A stretch of 55,524 bases of DNA, from the NCBI RefSeq assembly GCF_010882125.1, contig NZ_JAAGVZ010000022.1, forward strand, positions 1 through 55,524, written 5' to 3'. This stretch comes from Peribacillus alkalitolerans (lineage in GTDB: Bacteria; Bacillota; Bacilli; Bacillales; DSM-1321). The position numbers and the translations under genes were made by a program. Below, in pieces: positions 8,157-16,709 of this stretch. The notes beneath the pieces were generated by a model. That model did not search any database, was not told the origin of the DNA, and saw only the letters and a list, made by a program, of their open reading frames with translations. Each line of letters opens with the position of its first letter. Within the stretch, counting starts at the first letter, position 1.

Positions 8157-9695
8157 TCACTCCTCAGTTGTAGTTAAAACCGCTTGATTGTGCGATTGTT
8201 TCAATTGATATTTCAATACTTTCCCTGATGCGTTTCTCGGAAGCTCCTTTTCTATAAAAAATCTTCTTGGAACTTTATAGCCCGCTAGTTTTTTTCGACA
8301 AAAATTCTTTAACTCAGATTCATCAATGGCTACACCCGCTTTAGGGACTACAACGCCACAGACTGCTTCACCCCATACTTCATCGGGCAAGCCGATGACT
8401 GCAGCCTCTAAAATGGAAGGATGCTCATATAACACCTGCTCCACTTCAATGGAATAGACATTTTCTCCTCCAGAAATGATCATGTCTTTCTTCCGGTCAA
8501 CAAGAGTGATATACCCTTCATGATCAATCGTGGCTAAATCGCCCGTGTACAACCAACCTCCCTTAATCGCAGAAGCGGTTTCTTTCGGATTTTTATAATA
8601 CTCTTTCATTACTGTATCTCCACGAAGAATGAACTCTCCCACTCCACCAGGCATAATGTCGTCTCCAGATTCTGTCACGACCCTCGCTTCAGATAGGAAT
8701 ACAGCTGTACCCCCTTTTCCGAGATGTTCTTTATGACCATAAGGATCAAGGTACACTCCACCTGGACCTGCTTCGGTCAAACCGCACAAGTTATAGAACT
8801 GATCTGTCTTGAATAATTCCATGCTTTTTCTCACTAATTCAGGTGCCATCGGTGCTGCACCATACCCACATCTCGTAATCGTGGACAAGTCATAATTTTT
8901 AGAATCTGGCACTTGAAGCAGGAAGTTATACATGGCAGGTACACCAAAGAAAAATGAAATTTTATGTTCTTGTATAGCCTGCAACACTTTTTGAGGATGG
9001 AAATCACGATGAATATAATGAGTGGCCCCTAACACCACACCAGAAATCAAGAACAAGTTAAGCTGGGCAGAATGAAACAGCGGGGCCAAATGGAGGAAAC
9101 GGTCGTGCTGGTTCAACCCCATAGCAACCATCATAGAAACGCCCACTTTAAAAATCCTGTTATGGTCGAATAATGCTCCCTTTGGTCGTCCTGTCGTCCC
9201 AGATGTATAGAGAATTTCCAAATCATGCTGTTCGGTAAGCACCACTTCTGGGTCTTCCACCCTTTCAGACAGGATATGTTCATAGGATACATGCCCCTCT
9301 TTCAGAACTGGACCAACGACCACTACGTTTTTTATTCTTGATTTTTCTTTAGCCTCTAAAATAATTTCCTCAAAGTCTGAATCAATAATGGCAAGTATGC
9401 TATCCGACTGTTCTAGAATGTATTGGGTTTCAGAGGCAGTAAGTCGAGTGTTGACAGGTACAATGACCGCCCCAATTTTCGCTGCTGCAAAAAAAGCAAA
9501 AACAAAATAATCCGAGTTCTTCATCATCAGGGCAACTTTGTTACCCACATTAATTCCTAGAGTTAATAATCCATGTGCAAAACGGTTCACTTCTTCATTA
9601 AATCGTTGATAAGTGTAAGTTCTACCCTCACAATAGATAGCTAGCTTCTCTGGAAATTTCCTTGCGTTTTGAGCTACATAAGCACCAATATGCAT
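8157..9695 (-). CDS. acyl-CoA synthetase (AMP-dependent), first gene of the sigma-54 operon
   Basis: A 512-residue ANL ligase with P-loop YTSGTTGRPKG (about 163-173), a GLTEAGPGG motif, GWLYTGDLATIDHEG, VDRKKDMIISGGENVYS and C-terminal NASGKVLK. ATG 9695 is favoured because GGGGG lies six bases upstream; the ATG at 9701 directly abuts the RBS. A consensus sigma-54 promoter lies 36-51 bases upstream, so this is the head of a seven-gene transcription unit running down to 304. Its stop codon overlaps the region preceding the acyl-CoA dehydrogenase start. Confidence 0.92.
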   Translation of the reverse strand: MHIGAYVAQNARKFPEKLAIYCEGRTYTYQRFNEEVNRFAHGLLTLGINVGNKVALMMKNSDYFVFAFFAAAKIGAVIVPVNTRLTASETQYILEQSDSILAIIDSDFEEIILEAKEKSRIKNVVVVGPVLKEGHVSYEHILSERVEDPEVVLTEQHDLEILYTSGTTGRPKGALFDHNRIFKVGVSMMVAMGLNQHDRFLHLAPLFHSAQLNLFLISGVVLGATHYIHRDFHPQKVLQAIQEHKISFFFGVPAMYNFLLQVPDSKNYDLSTITRCGYGAAPMAPELVRKSMELFKTDQFYNLCGLTEAGPGGVYLDPYGHKEHLGKGGTAVFLSEARVVTESGDDIMPGGVGEFILRGDTVMKEYYKNPKETASAIKGGWLYTGDLATIDHEGYITLVDRKKDMIISGGENVYSIEVEQVLYEHPSILEAAVIGLPDEVWGEAVCGVVVPKAGVAIDESELKNFCRKKLAGYKVPRRFFIEKELPRNASGKVLKYQLKQSHNQAVLTTTEE

Positions 9696-9730
9696 AAACA
9701 TCCCCCAATATGTCGTTTGCTATATTGAGA

Positions 9731-9746
9731 TGCAATTATTGTGCCA
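9731..9746 (-). promoter_or_regulatory. sigma-54 (-24/-12) promoter of the acyl-CoA operon
   Basis: On the minus strand TGGCAC-N5-TTGCA matches the sigma-54 consensus at every defined base (TGGCAC at 9741-9746, TTGCA at 9731-9735). The predicted start is near 9720, 25 bases before the first ligase ATG. The gene immediately upstream encodes an AAA+ activator with the sigma-54-contacting GAFTGA loop. Confidence 0.9.
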
Positions 9747-9822
9747 ATTTTCAAAATACTATATATTTATATATTTCTCGGCTTTATTGCTACATTCCTG
9801 TGTAACATATGTACATAATCAT

Positions 9823-9852
9823 AAAAAAAGTGTCCATTTACCGGACACTTTT
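9823..9852 (-). terminator. terminator of the sigma-54 activator gene
   Basis: AAGTGTCC and GGACACTT form a stem followed on the minus strand by a run of seven T. The stem includes the stop codon of the activator. It separates activator transcription from the sigma-54-driven operon. Confidence 0.85.
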
Positions 9853-11928
9853 ATTTACTAAGCTATATTTTTTTATTTTTTCATAAAGTCCTGACCTACT
9901 GATCCCTAGTAATCTTGCAGCTTCCGCTTTATTCCCTTTCGCTTGGTCTAATGCTTTTTGGATAGCCTGAATTTCCGCATCCTCAAAAAGGTTTCCCATA
10001 GGTTGTCGCATTATCTTTTCTTCATATATCATATAGTCCGGCAAATCTTCTTTTTGGATTTTCCCATGTTCTGCAAAAGTCATGGCTCTTTCTAAAACGT
10101 TTTTTAACTCCCGCACATTCCCAGGCCATTCATATTGTAGTAAAGCGGTCCTAGCTAATGAGGAAATACCGGTTATACTTGTCCCCAGTAATCGATTTAA
10201 ATCCTTCATGATAATTTGAATAAGCGAATCAACATCCCTGCGCCTTTCACGAAGAGGAGGAATCAGTAACGAAATGACATTGAGACGATAATATAAATCC
10301 TCACGAAACTGGCCGTTTTTCACCATCTCCTCCAGATTTCGATTTGTAGCTGCGATAATCCGAACGTCAACCTTGATTCTAGTCGTTCCACCCACTCGAT
10401 AAAATTCACGTTCTTGCAAGACCCTTAATAACTTAGCTTGCAAGGAAAGTGACATATCCCCGACTTCATCAAGAAAAAGGGTACCTCCATTGGCCAGGTC
10501 GAATTTTCCGATTTTACCCTTCTGTTTCGCCCCTGTAAACGCTCCTTCTTCATAACCAAAAAATTCTGATTCAAGCAAATCTTCAGGGATAGCCGCACAG
10601 TTCACCTCAACAAACTTTTCGTCACACCTAGCACTTCCATTATGTATGGCATGGGCGAATAATTCCTTACCCGTTCCACTTTCTCCCCTAATTAAAATAG
10701 TAGAACGTCCTTTAGCCGCCTTTGCCGCACTTCTTTTCAATTTCTCCATATAAGGGTCCACTGAGTAGATATGTTCCCAAGAAAACCTTGCTGACTCCGA
10801 TTGTTTAAATTGTTTTTGATAGAAATTTGCTTTATTTTCTACCTTTTGTAATTTTTTCAATAGCTTGTTCACTTCATGCAGCTGACGGAACATGATTTTT
10901 CCGATAGCTCCTATAACCTGTCCATCCTGCATGATTGGAATACGGTGCACGATATATGAAATTCCGTTCCGTTCCTGAAAATCACTAAACTCTGCCATTT
11001 GGGTTTCAAAAACGTGTGAAAGCTGGAGTGTTGGTAAAACATCATTGATTCGGTGACCCATCACTTGTTCCCGGGTTAGGTCGAACAATTCTAATAACGG
11101 AGGATTCACCATTTCTACAAGTCCGTTTTTATCCGTCATGATAATACCGTCATAAGCGTTTTCCAACGCAGTTTCCAACATTATCTTTAAATTTTTGACG
11201 GTTTGTAAATCCTCTGCCATCCTTTCAATTTCCGATATATCATGGAATAAGGCAATATACCCTTTTTGTTCATCCGGTCTTTGATAAGTGGTGAGAAAAA
11301 CAACAGTTTTGTATTTAGGAAAAGTCATTGAGATAAATTTCCTGTCCTCCTGCTTGTCCCTTGTATGTACCAATCCTTCAAGTTCCGGAAAAATCCTCGT
11401 CATTTGATGTTGAAGAATTTCAGATAGTCTTTTCCCACTCATTGCGCATAAACGGTCATTGCAATATGTAATAACACTATGTTCATTGGTCATAAATACA
11501 CCAATAGGGGCATGAGAGAGAATGGTTTCAAATTGTTCTTTCAATAGATTAGAAGAATCCAAGAGGGCAAGGACCATATCTGTTTTCGTAAAAAGCCCTG
11601 CTACTTCACCAGACTGTTGTAGTACCACACCCGTTCCAACCGGGCTTTTCTGAACCATTTTCTCTACTTGTTCAAAAGGAGTATCAGTTCGTAATGTAAA
11701 AGCTTCTTTTTTTATAGACCCTTCGATTGGCGTCTGTAACTCGTGCCCCTCTAAGATCATTTTGTACATTTCACTTCTCGTAAATACTCCGATTAATTTA
11801 CCTCCTTCATCCGTTACAGGAAGCAAGTTCCACTTATGACGTAACATATATTGTATCGCTTCCCCTAAAGTGGTTTCCGCTGTAATTTTCCCTTCAAACC
11901 TTGAAATGATTTCCTCAAACCGAATCAT
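9838..11928 (-). CDS. sigma-54-dependent activator with CBS and PAS sensor domains
   Basis: A 696-residue bacterial enhancer-binding protein. In order it has a CBS-domain pair (about 1-122), a PAS domain (about 130-235), a second PAS (about 247-350), a short coiled coil and an AAA+ core (about 390-630). The core carries Walker A GESGTGKE (415-422), the sigma-54-contacting GAFTGA (462-467) and Walker B LFLDEVGD (484-491). A Fis-type helix-turn-helix (about 652-688) ends the protein. BkdR of B. subtilis has a similar overall plan. CBS pairs commonly bind adenylates or CoA-type ligands, so sensing an acyl-CoA or AMP/ATP signal is plausible but inferred. It lies between two sigma-54 promoters, which makes it their obvious activator. 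GGGAGGG precedes the ATG. Confidence 0.93.
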   Translation of the reverse strand: MIRFEEIISRFEGKITAETTLGEAIQYMLRHKWNLLPVTDEGGKLIGVFTRSEMYKMILEGHELQTPIEGSIKKEAFTLRTDTPFEQVEKMVQKSPVGTGVVLQQSGEVAGLFTKTDMVLALLDSSNLLKEQFETILSHAPIGVFMTNEHSVITYCNDRLCAMSGKRLSEILQHQMTRIFPELEGLVHTRDKQEDRKFISMTFPKYKTVVFLTTYQRPDEQKGYIALFHDISEIERMAEDLQTVKNLKIMLETALENAYDGIIMTDKNGLVEMVNPPLLELFDLTREQVMGHRINDVLPTLQLSHVFETQMAEFSDFQERNGISYIVHRIPIMQDGQVIGAIGKIMFRQLHEVNKLLKKLQKVENKANFYQKQFKQSESARFSWEHIYSVDPYMEKLKRSAAKAAKGRSTILIRGESGTGKELFAHAIHNGSARCDEKFVEVNCAAIPEDLLESEFFGYEEGAFTGAKQKGKIGKFDLANGGTLFLDEVGDMSLSLQAKLLRVLQEREFYRVGGTTRIKVDVRIIAATNRNLEEMVKNGQFREDLYYRLNVISLLIPPLRERRRDVDSLIQIIMKDLNRLLGTSITGISSLARTALLQYEWPGNVRELKNVLERAMTFAEHGKIQKEDLPDYMIYEEKIMRQPMGNLFEDAEIQAIQKALDQAKGNKAEAARLLGISRSGLYEKIKKYSLVNKSVR

Positions 11929-11940
11929 AATAACCCTCCC

Positions 11941-11986
11941 TTCCGATAAATATTATCTAAATATTATAAATTTAATACTATCGGAA
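11941..11986. promoter_or_regulatory. inverted repeat upstream of the activator gene (candidate operator)
   Basis: TTCCGATA (11941-11948) and TATCGGAA (11979-11986) are perfect 8-bp inverted repeats around a 30-bp A/T-only core. The left arm is 13 bases before the activator ATG. It could be an autoregulatory site or lie over the promoter. Its 8-bp arm was not found near the two sigma-54 promoters, so it is not obviously the shared enhancer. Confidence 0.4.
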
Positions 11987-12018
11987 TGAGGACCAATTTA
12001 CAATTGTTCCAGTAATAG

Positions 12019-12053
12019 AAAAAAGCCAGTACGAATAGTGGTGTACTGGCTTT
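12019..12053 (-). terminator. terminator downstream of the SDR gene
   Basis: AAGCCAGTAC and GTACTGGCTT form a 10-bp stem with a 10-base loop, followed by a T-run on the minus strand. It ends the dehydrogenase transcript before the activator gene. Confidence 0.85.
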
Positions 12054-12065
12054 ACAAGTAATCTA

Positions 12066-12833
12066 TTATTTAGGTTGCATTCTAATTCCGCCATCCAATC
12101 TAATCGTTTCACCGTTTAACATCGGATTCTCTACTATTGACCCAACCAGTTGACCATATTCAGCAGGATAACCCAATCTAGTTGGGAATGGAACCATTTT
12201 CCCTAATGATTCACGAGCTTCTTCTGGTAATGAATCAAACATAGGAGTATGGAATAGACCGGGCGCAATCGTCATGACCCTTATCCCAAATGGAGCTAGC
12301 TCCCTTGCAATCGGAAGTGTCATTCCCACCACTCCACCTTTGGAGGCACTATATGCAGCTTGACCTATTTGGCCTTCGAAAGCAGCCACAGAAGCCGTGT
12401 TAATAATGACACCTCTTTCTCCTGTTTCAAACACCTCATTTTGAACCATTTTTTCAGCAGCCAGTCTTATGATATTAAAGGTTCCAACTAAGTTTACTCC
12501 GATTACCTTGGAAAATAACCCTAAATCATGAACACCTTTTTTACTTAATACCTTGCTAGCAATTCCAATTCCAGCACAGTTTATAACCGTGTTCAATCCT
12601 CCCATTTTATCCGCTGCATACTCAATCGCTTGGATCACATCTTCCTCCCTTGTCACATCCGTTTTTATGTAAGCTACTTTTTCTCCTAACTCAGCACATA
12701 ATTTCTCTGCCCGTTCATCAGCAAGATCGACAATGACTGCTTTACCTCCGTTTGCCACTATATGTCTGACCGTTGCCTCCCCTAAACCAGAAGCCCCACC
12801 CGTTACTAACGCACAACTTTGTTCTAATTTCAT
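12066..12833 (-). CDS. SDR dehydrogenase, HSD10-like (3-hydroxy-2-methylacyl-CoA dehydrogenase type)
   Basis: A 255-residue short-chain dehydrogenase/reductase. The NAD-binding [10 protein letters not shown] is at 11-20, and Asp36 at the end of beta-2 indicates NAD preference. NCAG lies near 85-88, with catalytic Ser148, Tyr161 and Lys165 (YSASK). The overall pattern, including the [21 protein letters not shown] stretch, is that of type II 3-hydroxyacyl-CoA dehydrogenase (HSD17B10), which oxidises 3-hydroxy-2-methylbutyryl-CoA. AGGAGGTT precedes the ATG. Its own sigma-54 promoter lies 38-53 bases upstream, so it is a separate unit of the same regulon as the dehydrogenase-thiolase operon. With the racemase-like enzyme this points to methyl-branched acyl chains. 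Confidence 0.9.
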   Translation of the reverse strand: MKLEQSCALVTGGASGLGEATVRHIVANGGKAVIVDLADERAEKLCAELGEKVAYIKTDVTREEDVIQAIEYAADKMGGLNTVINCAGIGIASKVLSKKGVHDLGLFSKVIGVNLVGTFNIIRLAAEKMVQNEVFETGERGVIINTASVAAFEGQIGQAAYSASKGGVVGMTLPIARELAPFGIRVMTIAPGLFHTPMFDSLPEEARESLGKMVPFPTRLGYPAEYGQLVGSIVENPMLNGETIRLDGGIRMQPK

Positions 12834-12870
12834 TCTAATAACCTCCTAAACTATTATTACTTTTTTAACT

Positions 12871-12886
12871 TGCAAGTTTTATACCA
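12871..12886 (-). promoter_or_regulatory. sigma-54 promoter of the SDR gene
   Basis: TGGTAT-N5-TTGCA on the minus strand keeps the invariant GG at -24 and GC at -12 with correct spacing (12881-12886 and 12871-12875). It lies 38 bases before the ATG. Weaker than the 9731 promoter at two -24 positions, but it is in the right place for co-regulation. Confidence 0.75.
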
Positions 12887-12972
12887 ACCTTAAAATTAAG
12901 CATTGTCGTAAAAACGTATTCATAAAGGGAAAAATAATGTACAAAATTTGGACACTTAGGTTTGATTTTCGG

Positions 12973-13107
12973 ACATTAGTAAACTTGGCTAGCGCCAAGC
13001 CTAAGTGGCGATTGCCTAGTTACACTTATACTTTAATCCTAAAATTGGGCGTGACGTCGCCTTACTTCTTTGCTGCCAATTTATACATTCTTAAAGTATA
13101 AAAAAAC
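12973..13107. repeat. hairpin-rich interspersed repeat, copy A (about 135 bp)
   Basis: About 85-90% identical by eye to 36904-37039, starting at ACATTAG and ending in the A-run after TTAAAGTATA. It contains a perfect CTTGGC-TAGC-GCCAAG hairpin. A larger nested palindrome has outer arms TATACTTTAA/TTAAAGTATA, inner arms AAATTGG/CCAATTT and a GGCG/CGCC centre. It fills the space between the sigma-54 promoter of the SDR gene and the pbuG terminator. No coding potential was recognised. It may be a MITE-like element. Confidence 0.8.
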
Positions 13108-13133
13108 CGCAGTCCTAAGTGGACTACGGTTTA
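13104..13133 (-). terminator. terminator of pbuG
   Basis: AAACCGCAGTCC and GGACTACGGTTT pair with one mismatch (13105-13116 and 13122-13133), followed on the minus strand by a run of T. The T-run coincides with the end of repeat copy A. Confidence 0.88.
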
Positions 13134-13138
13134 AATGA

Positions 13139-14473
13139 TTAGATTAAGAAAATAAAGTAACTCAAGAAGATTACGAACAATCCATACATGATTGGATGAA
13201 TTTCTTTGATTCTACCTTTTACAATCATAGTGATTGGGTAGAAGACAAATCCAATCGCAATCCCAGTTGCGATGCTGTAAGTTAAAGGCATTGCGATAAT
13301 CGTTAAGAATGCAGGAACTGCGATTTCAAAACGATCCCATTCAATGTTTTTCACAGAGGATACCATCAGAACCCCTACTATGATTAAAGCAGGTGCCGTT
13401 ACAGGAGCTGTAATGACAGATAGTAACGGGAAGAAGAAAATAGATAGTATGAAAAACAAACCTGTTACAATGGCAGCAAAACCAGATTTTGCACCCGCTG
13501 CAACACCAGCTGATGATTCAATATAAGATGTCGTTGTAGACGTTCCAAAAATTGCTCCAACTACGATTGCTAAAGAATCCGCAAATAAACCTTTTCCTGC
13601 TCTAGGAAGAATGTTCCCTTTCATTAAACCTGCTTGGTTCGCAACTGCCACTAAAGTTCCGGCAGTATCGAAGAAAGCTACGAAAAGGAAAGTCAGAATA
13701 ACAACTAGAATTTGAATAGTGAACAATTTTTCTCCAGGATCAGCAAATGCTTCAAAAGCAGCGCCAAAAGTAGGAGATAAGCTTGGTACAGCACCAACGA
13801 TTTGTTTAGGTACATCGATTAGACCAAACATCATACCAACGATCGATGTAACCACCATACCGATGAAAATTCCGCCATTCCAACCTCTTGTCATCATCAC
13901 GACTGTAATGACTAATCCGAAAATAGCTAGCAATGCATTACCATTCGAAAGATCACCAAGACCAACTAAAACTGCATCATTGTTTACAATAACTCCTGCA
14001 TTTTGGAAACCGATAAATGTGATGAATAACCCAATACCAGCTCCAACTGCGTATTTCAATTCAACCGGAATAGCATTTATGATTTTTTCACGTATACCCG
14101 AAAGTGATAATGCTACGAAGATAACCCCTGAAATTAATACCCCTGTAAGAGCTGTCTGCCAAGGAATACCGTATGTCAACACAACTGTATAAGCAAAAAA
14201 CGCGTTCAATCCCATACCTGGTGCCAATGAAATTGGATACTTGGCTATTATACCCATGAGTATCGATCCTACTGCGGCTGCAAGAGCTGTTGCAACGAAG
14301 ACCGCTCCATAATCCATACGCATTGCGTCTGGTAGATCAGGAATACTTTGCAAAGATAAAGTAAGTGGATTCACGACAAGGATGTAAGCCATAGCCAAGA
14401 AAGTCGTTAATCCCCCAATAATTTCGCGACGATAGTTTGTACCTAACTCTTCAAACTGAAAATACTTCTTCAT
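13139..14473 (-). CDS. pbuG: guanine/hypoxanthine permease
   Basis: A 444-residue NCS2/AzgA-type purine permease with about 12-14 membrane segments. Signature stretches are GGLTTFLAMAYILVVNP near the N-terminus, APGMGLNAFFAYTV, FVAFFDTAGTLVAVANQAG and GTSTTTSYIESSAGVAAGA. In B. subtilis the homologous gene follows guaA, as here. The ATG at 14473 is set by GGAGGG nine bases upstream; longer in-frame versions lack an RBS. Expression is controlled by a guanine riboswitch and terminator in the 230-base leader, behind a strong sigma-A promoter. It imports guanine and hypoxanthine for salvage. Confidence 0.95.
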   Translation of the reverse strand: MKKYFQFEELGTNYRREIIGGLTTFLAMAYILVVNPLTLSLQSIPDLPDAMRMDYGAVFVATALAAAVGSILMGIIAKYPISLAPGMGLNAFFAYTVVLTYGIPWQTALTGVLISGVIFVALSLSGIREKIINAIPVELKYAVGAGIGLFITFIGFQNAGVIVNNDAVLVGLGDLSNGNALLAIFGLVITVVMMTRGWNGGIFIGMVVTSIVGMMFGLIDVPKQIVGAVPSLSPTFGAAFEAFADPGEKLFTIQILVVILTFLFVAFFDTAGTLVAVANQAGLMKGNILPRAGKGLFADSLAIVVGAIFGTSTTTSYIESSAGVAAGAKSGFAAIVTGLFFILSIFFFPLLSVITAPVTAPALIIVGVLMVSSVKNIEWDRFEIAVPAFLTIIAMPLTYSIATGIAIGFVFYPITMIVKGRIKEIHPIMYGLFVIFLSYFIFLI

Positions 14474-14523
14474 TCTCGTTTCCCTCCGAAATGGAAATGT
14501 CATGGAATACAGGTTTTTGACAA

Positions 14524-14558
14524 CAAAAAAGCTTCGTTTCCGCTGTGGACGAAGCTTG
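14524..14558 (-). terminator. riboswitch expression-platform terminator of pbuG
   Basis: AAGCTTCGT (14530-14538) and ACGAAGCTT (14550-14558) form a 9-bp stem followed on the minus strand by TTTTTTG. It lies between the guanine aptamer and the pbuG RBS, so ligand binding should favour this terminator (an OFF switch). Confidence 0.88.
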
Positions 14559-14630
14559 ACAGTACGAGAAGTGAAAGAATTTGGTTAAGGCTTCCTGCAT
14601 TTACAAGAACTAATAGCCTAGTACTCTTCC

Positions 14631-14701
14631 ACATCGTAGTCAAGCCGTTCACGGCAGCTTGGTAGAAACTTTTGGGCCATATCCCCAATACTATACGACG
14701 T
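14631..14701 (-). ncRNA. guanine riboswitch (purine aptamer) upstream of pbuG
   Basis: A 71-nt purine aptamer. P1 is ACGTCGTA/TACGATGT with one wobble. The conserved core GGGGATATGGCCC, TTTCTACC and the L3 CCGTGAACGGC are all present. The specificity base in the GACTACG junction is C, which reads guanine or hypoxanthine rather than adenine. The aptamer starts 30 bases after the promoter -10 box and is followed by the terminator at 14524-14558. Confidence 0.95.
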
Positions 14702-14730
14702 ATGATTGATTGAATTATGATTGCATATTC

Positions 14731-14759
14731 ATAGTAACAGGTAAGCAAAATAGTGTCAA
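14731..14759 (-). promoter_or_regulatory. sigma-A promoter of the pbuG leader
   Basis: TTGACA (14754-14759), a 17-bp spacer and TACTAT (14731-14736), placed between the guaA terminator and the guanine aptamer. Confidence 0.85.
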
Positions 14760-14760
14760 T

Positions 14761-14792
14761 AAAAAAGGCGAACATTTTTTTATGTTCGCCTT
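14761..14792 (-). terminator. terminator of guaA
   Basis: GGCGAACAT (14767-14775) and ATGTTCGCC (14782-14790) form a 9-bp stem followed on the minus strand by TTTTTTA. It ends the guaA transcript 20 bases after the stop codon. Confidence 0.92.
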
Positions 14793-14812
14793 CTTTCGTT
14801 CGTATTTTACTG

Positions 14813-16366
14813 TTACTCCCACTCAATCGTTGCAGGTGGTTTACTTGTAATATCATAAACGACACGATTAACGTGAGCCACTTCATTAACGATTCTGACT
14901 GAGATTTTTTCAAGTACATCCCATGGAATGCGCGCCCAATCGGAGGTCATGCCATCGATAGATGTAACTGCACGAATACCAATGGTATAGTCATACGTAC
15001 GGGCATCTCCCATAACTCCTACACTACGGATATTCGGAAGCACAGTAAAGTATTGCCAAATATCACGATCAAGACCAGCTTTTTTGATTTCATCACGTAG
15101 GATATAGTCAGACTCACGAACGATTTCTAGCTTGTCTTCTGTAATTTCTCCAAGTACACGAATACCTAGACCTGGACCTGGGAATGGCTGTCTCCATACT
15201 ACTTCATCAGGCATACCTAATTCCGTTCCAAGTGCACGAACTTCATCCTTGAAAAGTGTATTCAGGGGCTCTATCAATTTAAATTGCATATCCTCGGGAA
15301 GTCCACCTACATTGTGGTGGGATTTGATCGTTTGAGCCGTTGCTGTTCCACTCTCAATAATATCCGTATATAAAGTACCTTGTGCTAGGTAATCAATTCC
15401 CTCAAGCTTCGCAGCTTCATCGTCAAAAACATAAATGAATTCGTTACCGATGATTTTACGTTTTTGTTCAGGGTCAGATACTCCATTTAGCTTAGCCATG
15501 AAACGGTCTTTTGCATCAACCTTGATGACATTCATGTTAAAGCCTTCCGTAAAGGTCTTCATAACGCCTTCCGCTTCTCCTTTACGAAGCAATCCATGGT
15601 CAACAAAAATACAGGTTAGTTGATCTCCAATAGCCTTATGGATTAATACCGCAACTACAGAAGAATCAACGCCACCACTTAGTGCGCAAAGAACTTTTTT
15701 ATCGCCAACTTCTTGACGGATTTTCTCTATCTCGATTTCAATGAAGTTTTCCATGGACCAGTCGCCTTTGCTTCCACATACTCCGAAGACAAAGTTCTTT
15801 AACAACTCATTCCCGAATTCAGAGTGACGTACTTCAGGATGGAATTGAACTGCATAAAGATTTCTAGAAGAATCGCTCATCGCTGCAATCGGGCATGATG
15901 CATTCGTCGCATCAATCGTAAAGCCTTCAGGCGTTTCTACAACTAAGTCACCGTGGCTCATCCAAACCGTTTGCTCTATTGGAAGACCATGGAATAACTT
16001 CGCACCTTCTTCAACTTGCAATGTTGCTTTTCCATACTCACGATGCTTGGCTTTTTCTACCTTCCCGCCAAAGTGTACTGTCATTAATTGCATACCGTAA
16101 CAAATTCCCATTACAGGGATACCCATTTCAAATATGCCTTCATCGCAGCGGAATGATTGTTCGTCATACACACTGTTCGGGCCACCAGATAAAATAATAC
16201 CTGTTGGATTCAATGCCTTTAATTCTTCCACAGTAACCGTATGTGGGTGAAGCTCACTATAAACGCCAAATTCACGAATCCTTCTCGTGATTAATTGATT
16301 GTATTGACTTCCAAAGTCTAATACAACGATCATTTCCTGATTATGCAGTTCAGTTTTTCCTGGCAC
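14813..16366 (-). CDS. guaA: GMP synthase (glutamine-hydrolysing)
   Basis: A 517-residue enzyme converting XMP to GMP with glutamine and ATP. The N-terminal class I amidotransferase has SGGPNSVYD, the nucleophile Cys89 in GICYGMQLM and the His/Glu pair in [11 protein letters not shown]. The ATP pyrophosphatase P-loop is [10 protein letters not shown] (about 230), and the C-terminal dimerisation domain ends KPPATIEWE. The start is GTG at 16366 with AGAGGTG seven bases upstream; an ATG lies 11 codons further in. A guanine riboswitch with its own terminator precedes the gene. The neighbours yebA (upstream) and pbuG (downstream) keep the B. subtilis order. Confidence 0.97.
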   Translation of the reverse strand: MPGKTELHNQEMIVVLDFGSQYNQLITRRIREFGVYSELHPHTVTVEELKALNPTGIILSGGPNSVYDEQSFRCDEGIFEMGIPVMGICYGMQLMTVHFGGKVEKAKHREYGKATLQVEEGAKLFHGLPIEQTVWMSHGDLVVETPEGFTIDATNASCPIAAMSDSSRNLYAVQFHPEVRHSEFGNELLKNFVFGVCGSKGDWSMENFIEIEIEKIRQEVGDKKVLCALSGGVDSSVVAVLIHKAIGDQLTCIFVDHGLLRKGEAEGVMKTFTEGFNMNVIKVDAKDRFMAKLNGVSDPEQKRKIIGNEFIYVFDDEAAKLEGIDYLAQGTLYTDIIESGTATAQTIKSHHNVGGLPEDMQFKLIEPLNTLFKDEVRALGTELGMPDEVVWRQPFPGPGLGIRVLGEITEDKLEIVRESDYILRDEIKKAGLDRDIWQYFTVLPNIRSVGVMGDARTYDYTIGIRAVTSIDGMTSDWARIPWDVLEKISVRIVNEVAHVNRVVYDITSKPPATIEWE

Positions 16367-16496
16367 AACTAGTCACCTCTTCTGTAGTATCAAGTCTTTA
16401 AATTGTAGGAGAAGCCGTCATTACATTAGTTTTGGCAAAACTTCACAAGTGTATCAATATTTTTATGAAAATAATTTCCAATAGCTTTATATAAAG

Positions 16497-16530
16497 AAAA
16501 AACTAGAATCTGCTTAGCAGAATTCTAGTT
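16497..16530 (-). terminator. riboswitch expression-platform terminator of guaA
   Basis: ACTAGAATCTGCT and AGCAGAATTCTAGT form a long, slightly imperfect stem, followed on the minus strand by TTTTTTC. It lies between the aptamer at 16609-16679 and guaA. Confidence 0.88.
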
Positions 16531-16608
16531 GTATCTTCATTCGATAGCTTGACACATTGCTTGATAAAGTATGTACAAAACAAAAGTATATACAAAACGG
16601 CAATGCAT

Positions 16609-16679
16609 CCCCCATAGTCAGATCATTTACGGCGATCCGGTAGAAACTTTCGACCCATATTGTCGAGGATATACGAAGG
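16609..16679 (-). ncRNA. guanine riboswitch (purine aptamer) upstream of guaA
   Basis: A 71-nt purine aptamer. P1 is CCTTCGTA/TATGGGGG with several G-U pairs. The core includes ACAATATGGGTC, TTTCTACC and the L3 CCGTAAATG. The junction GACTATG has C at the purine-specificity position, so it should bind guanine. It is the second such aptamer within 2 kb, giving joint control of GMP synthesis and purine uptake. Confidence 0.95.
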
Positions 16680-16709
16680 AAAACACGGTTATCTATTAAG
16701 TTCCGTTTT

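Noticed and set aside
9797-9819. Enhancer palindrome for the sigma-54 activator around ACATATGT
   Set aside because: The 8-bp core is symmetric but the flanks are not, and no matching site was found before the second sigma-54 promoter.
14500-14919. 139-codon frame overlapping the guaA 3' end and the pbuG leader
   Set aside because: It runs antigenic to nothing new: it covers the guaA end in another frame, a terminator, a promoter and a riboswitch, and has no RBS or family match.
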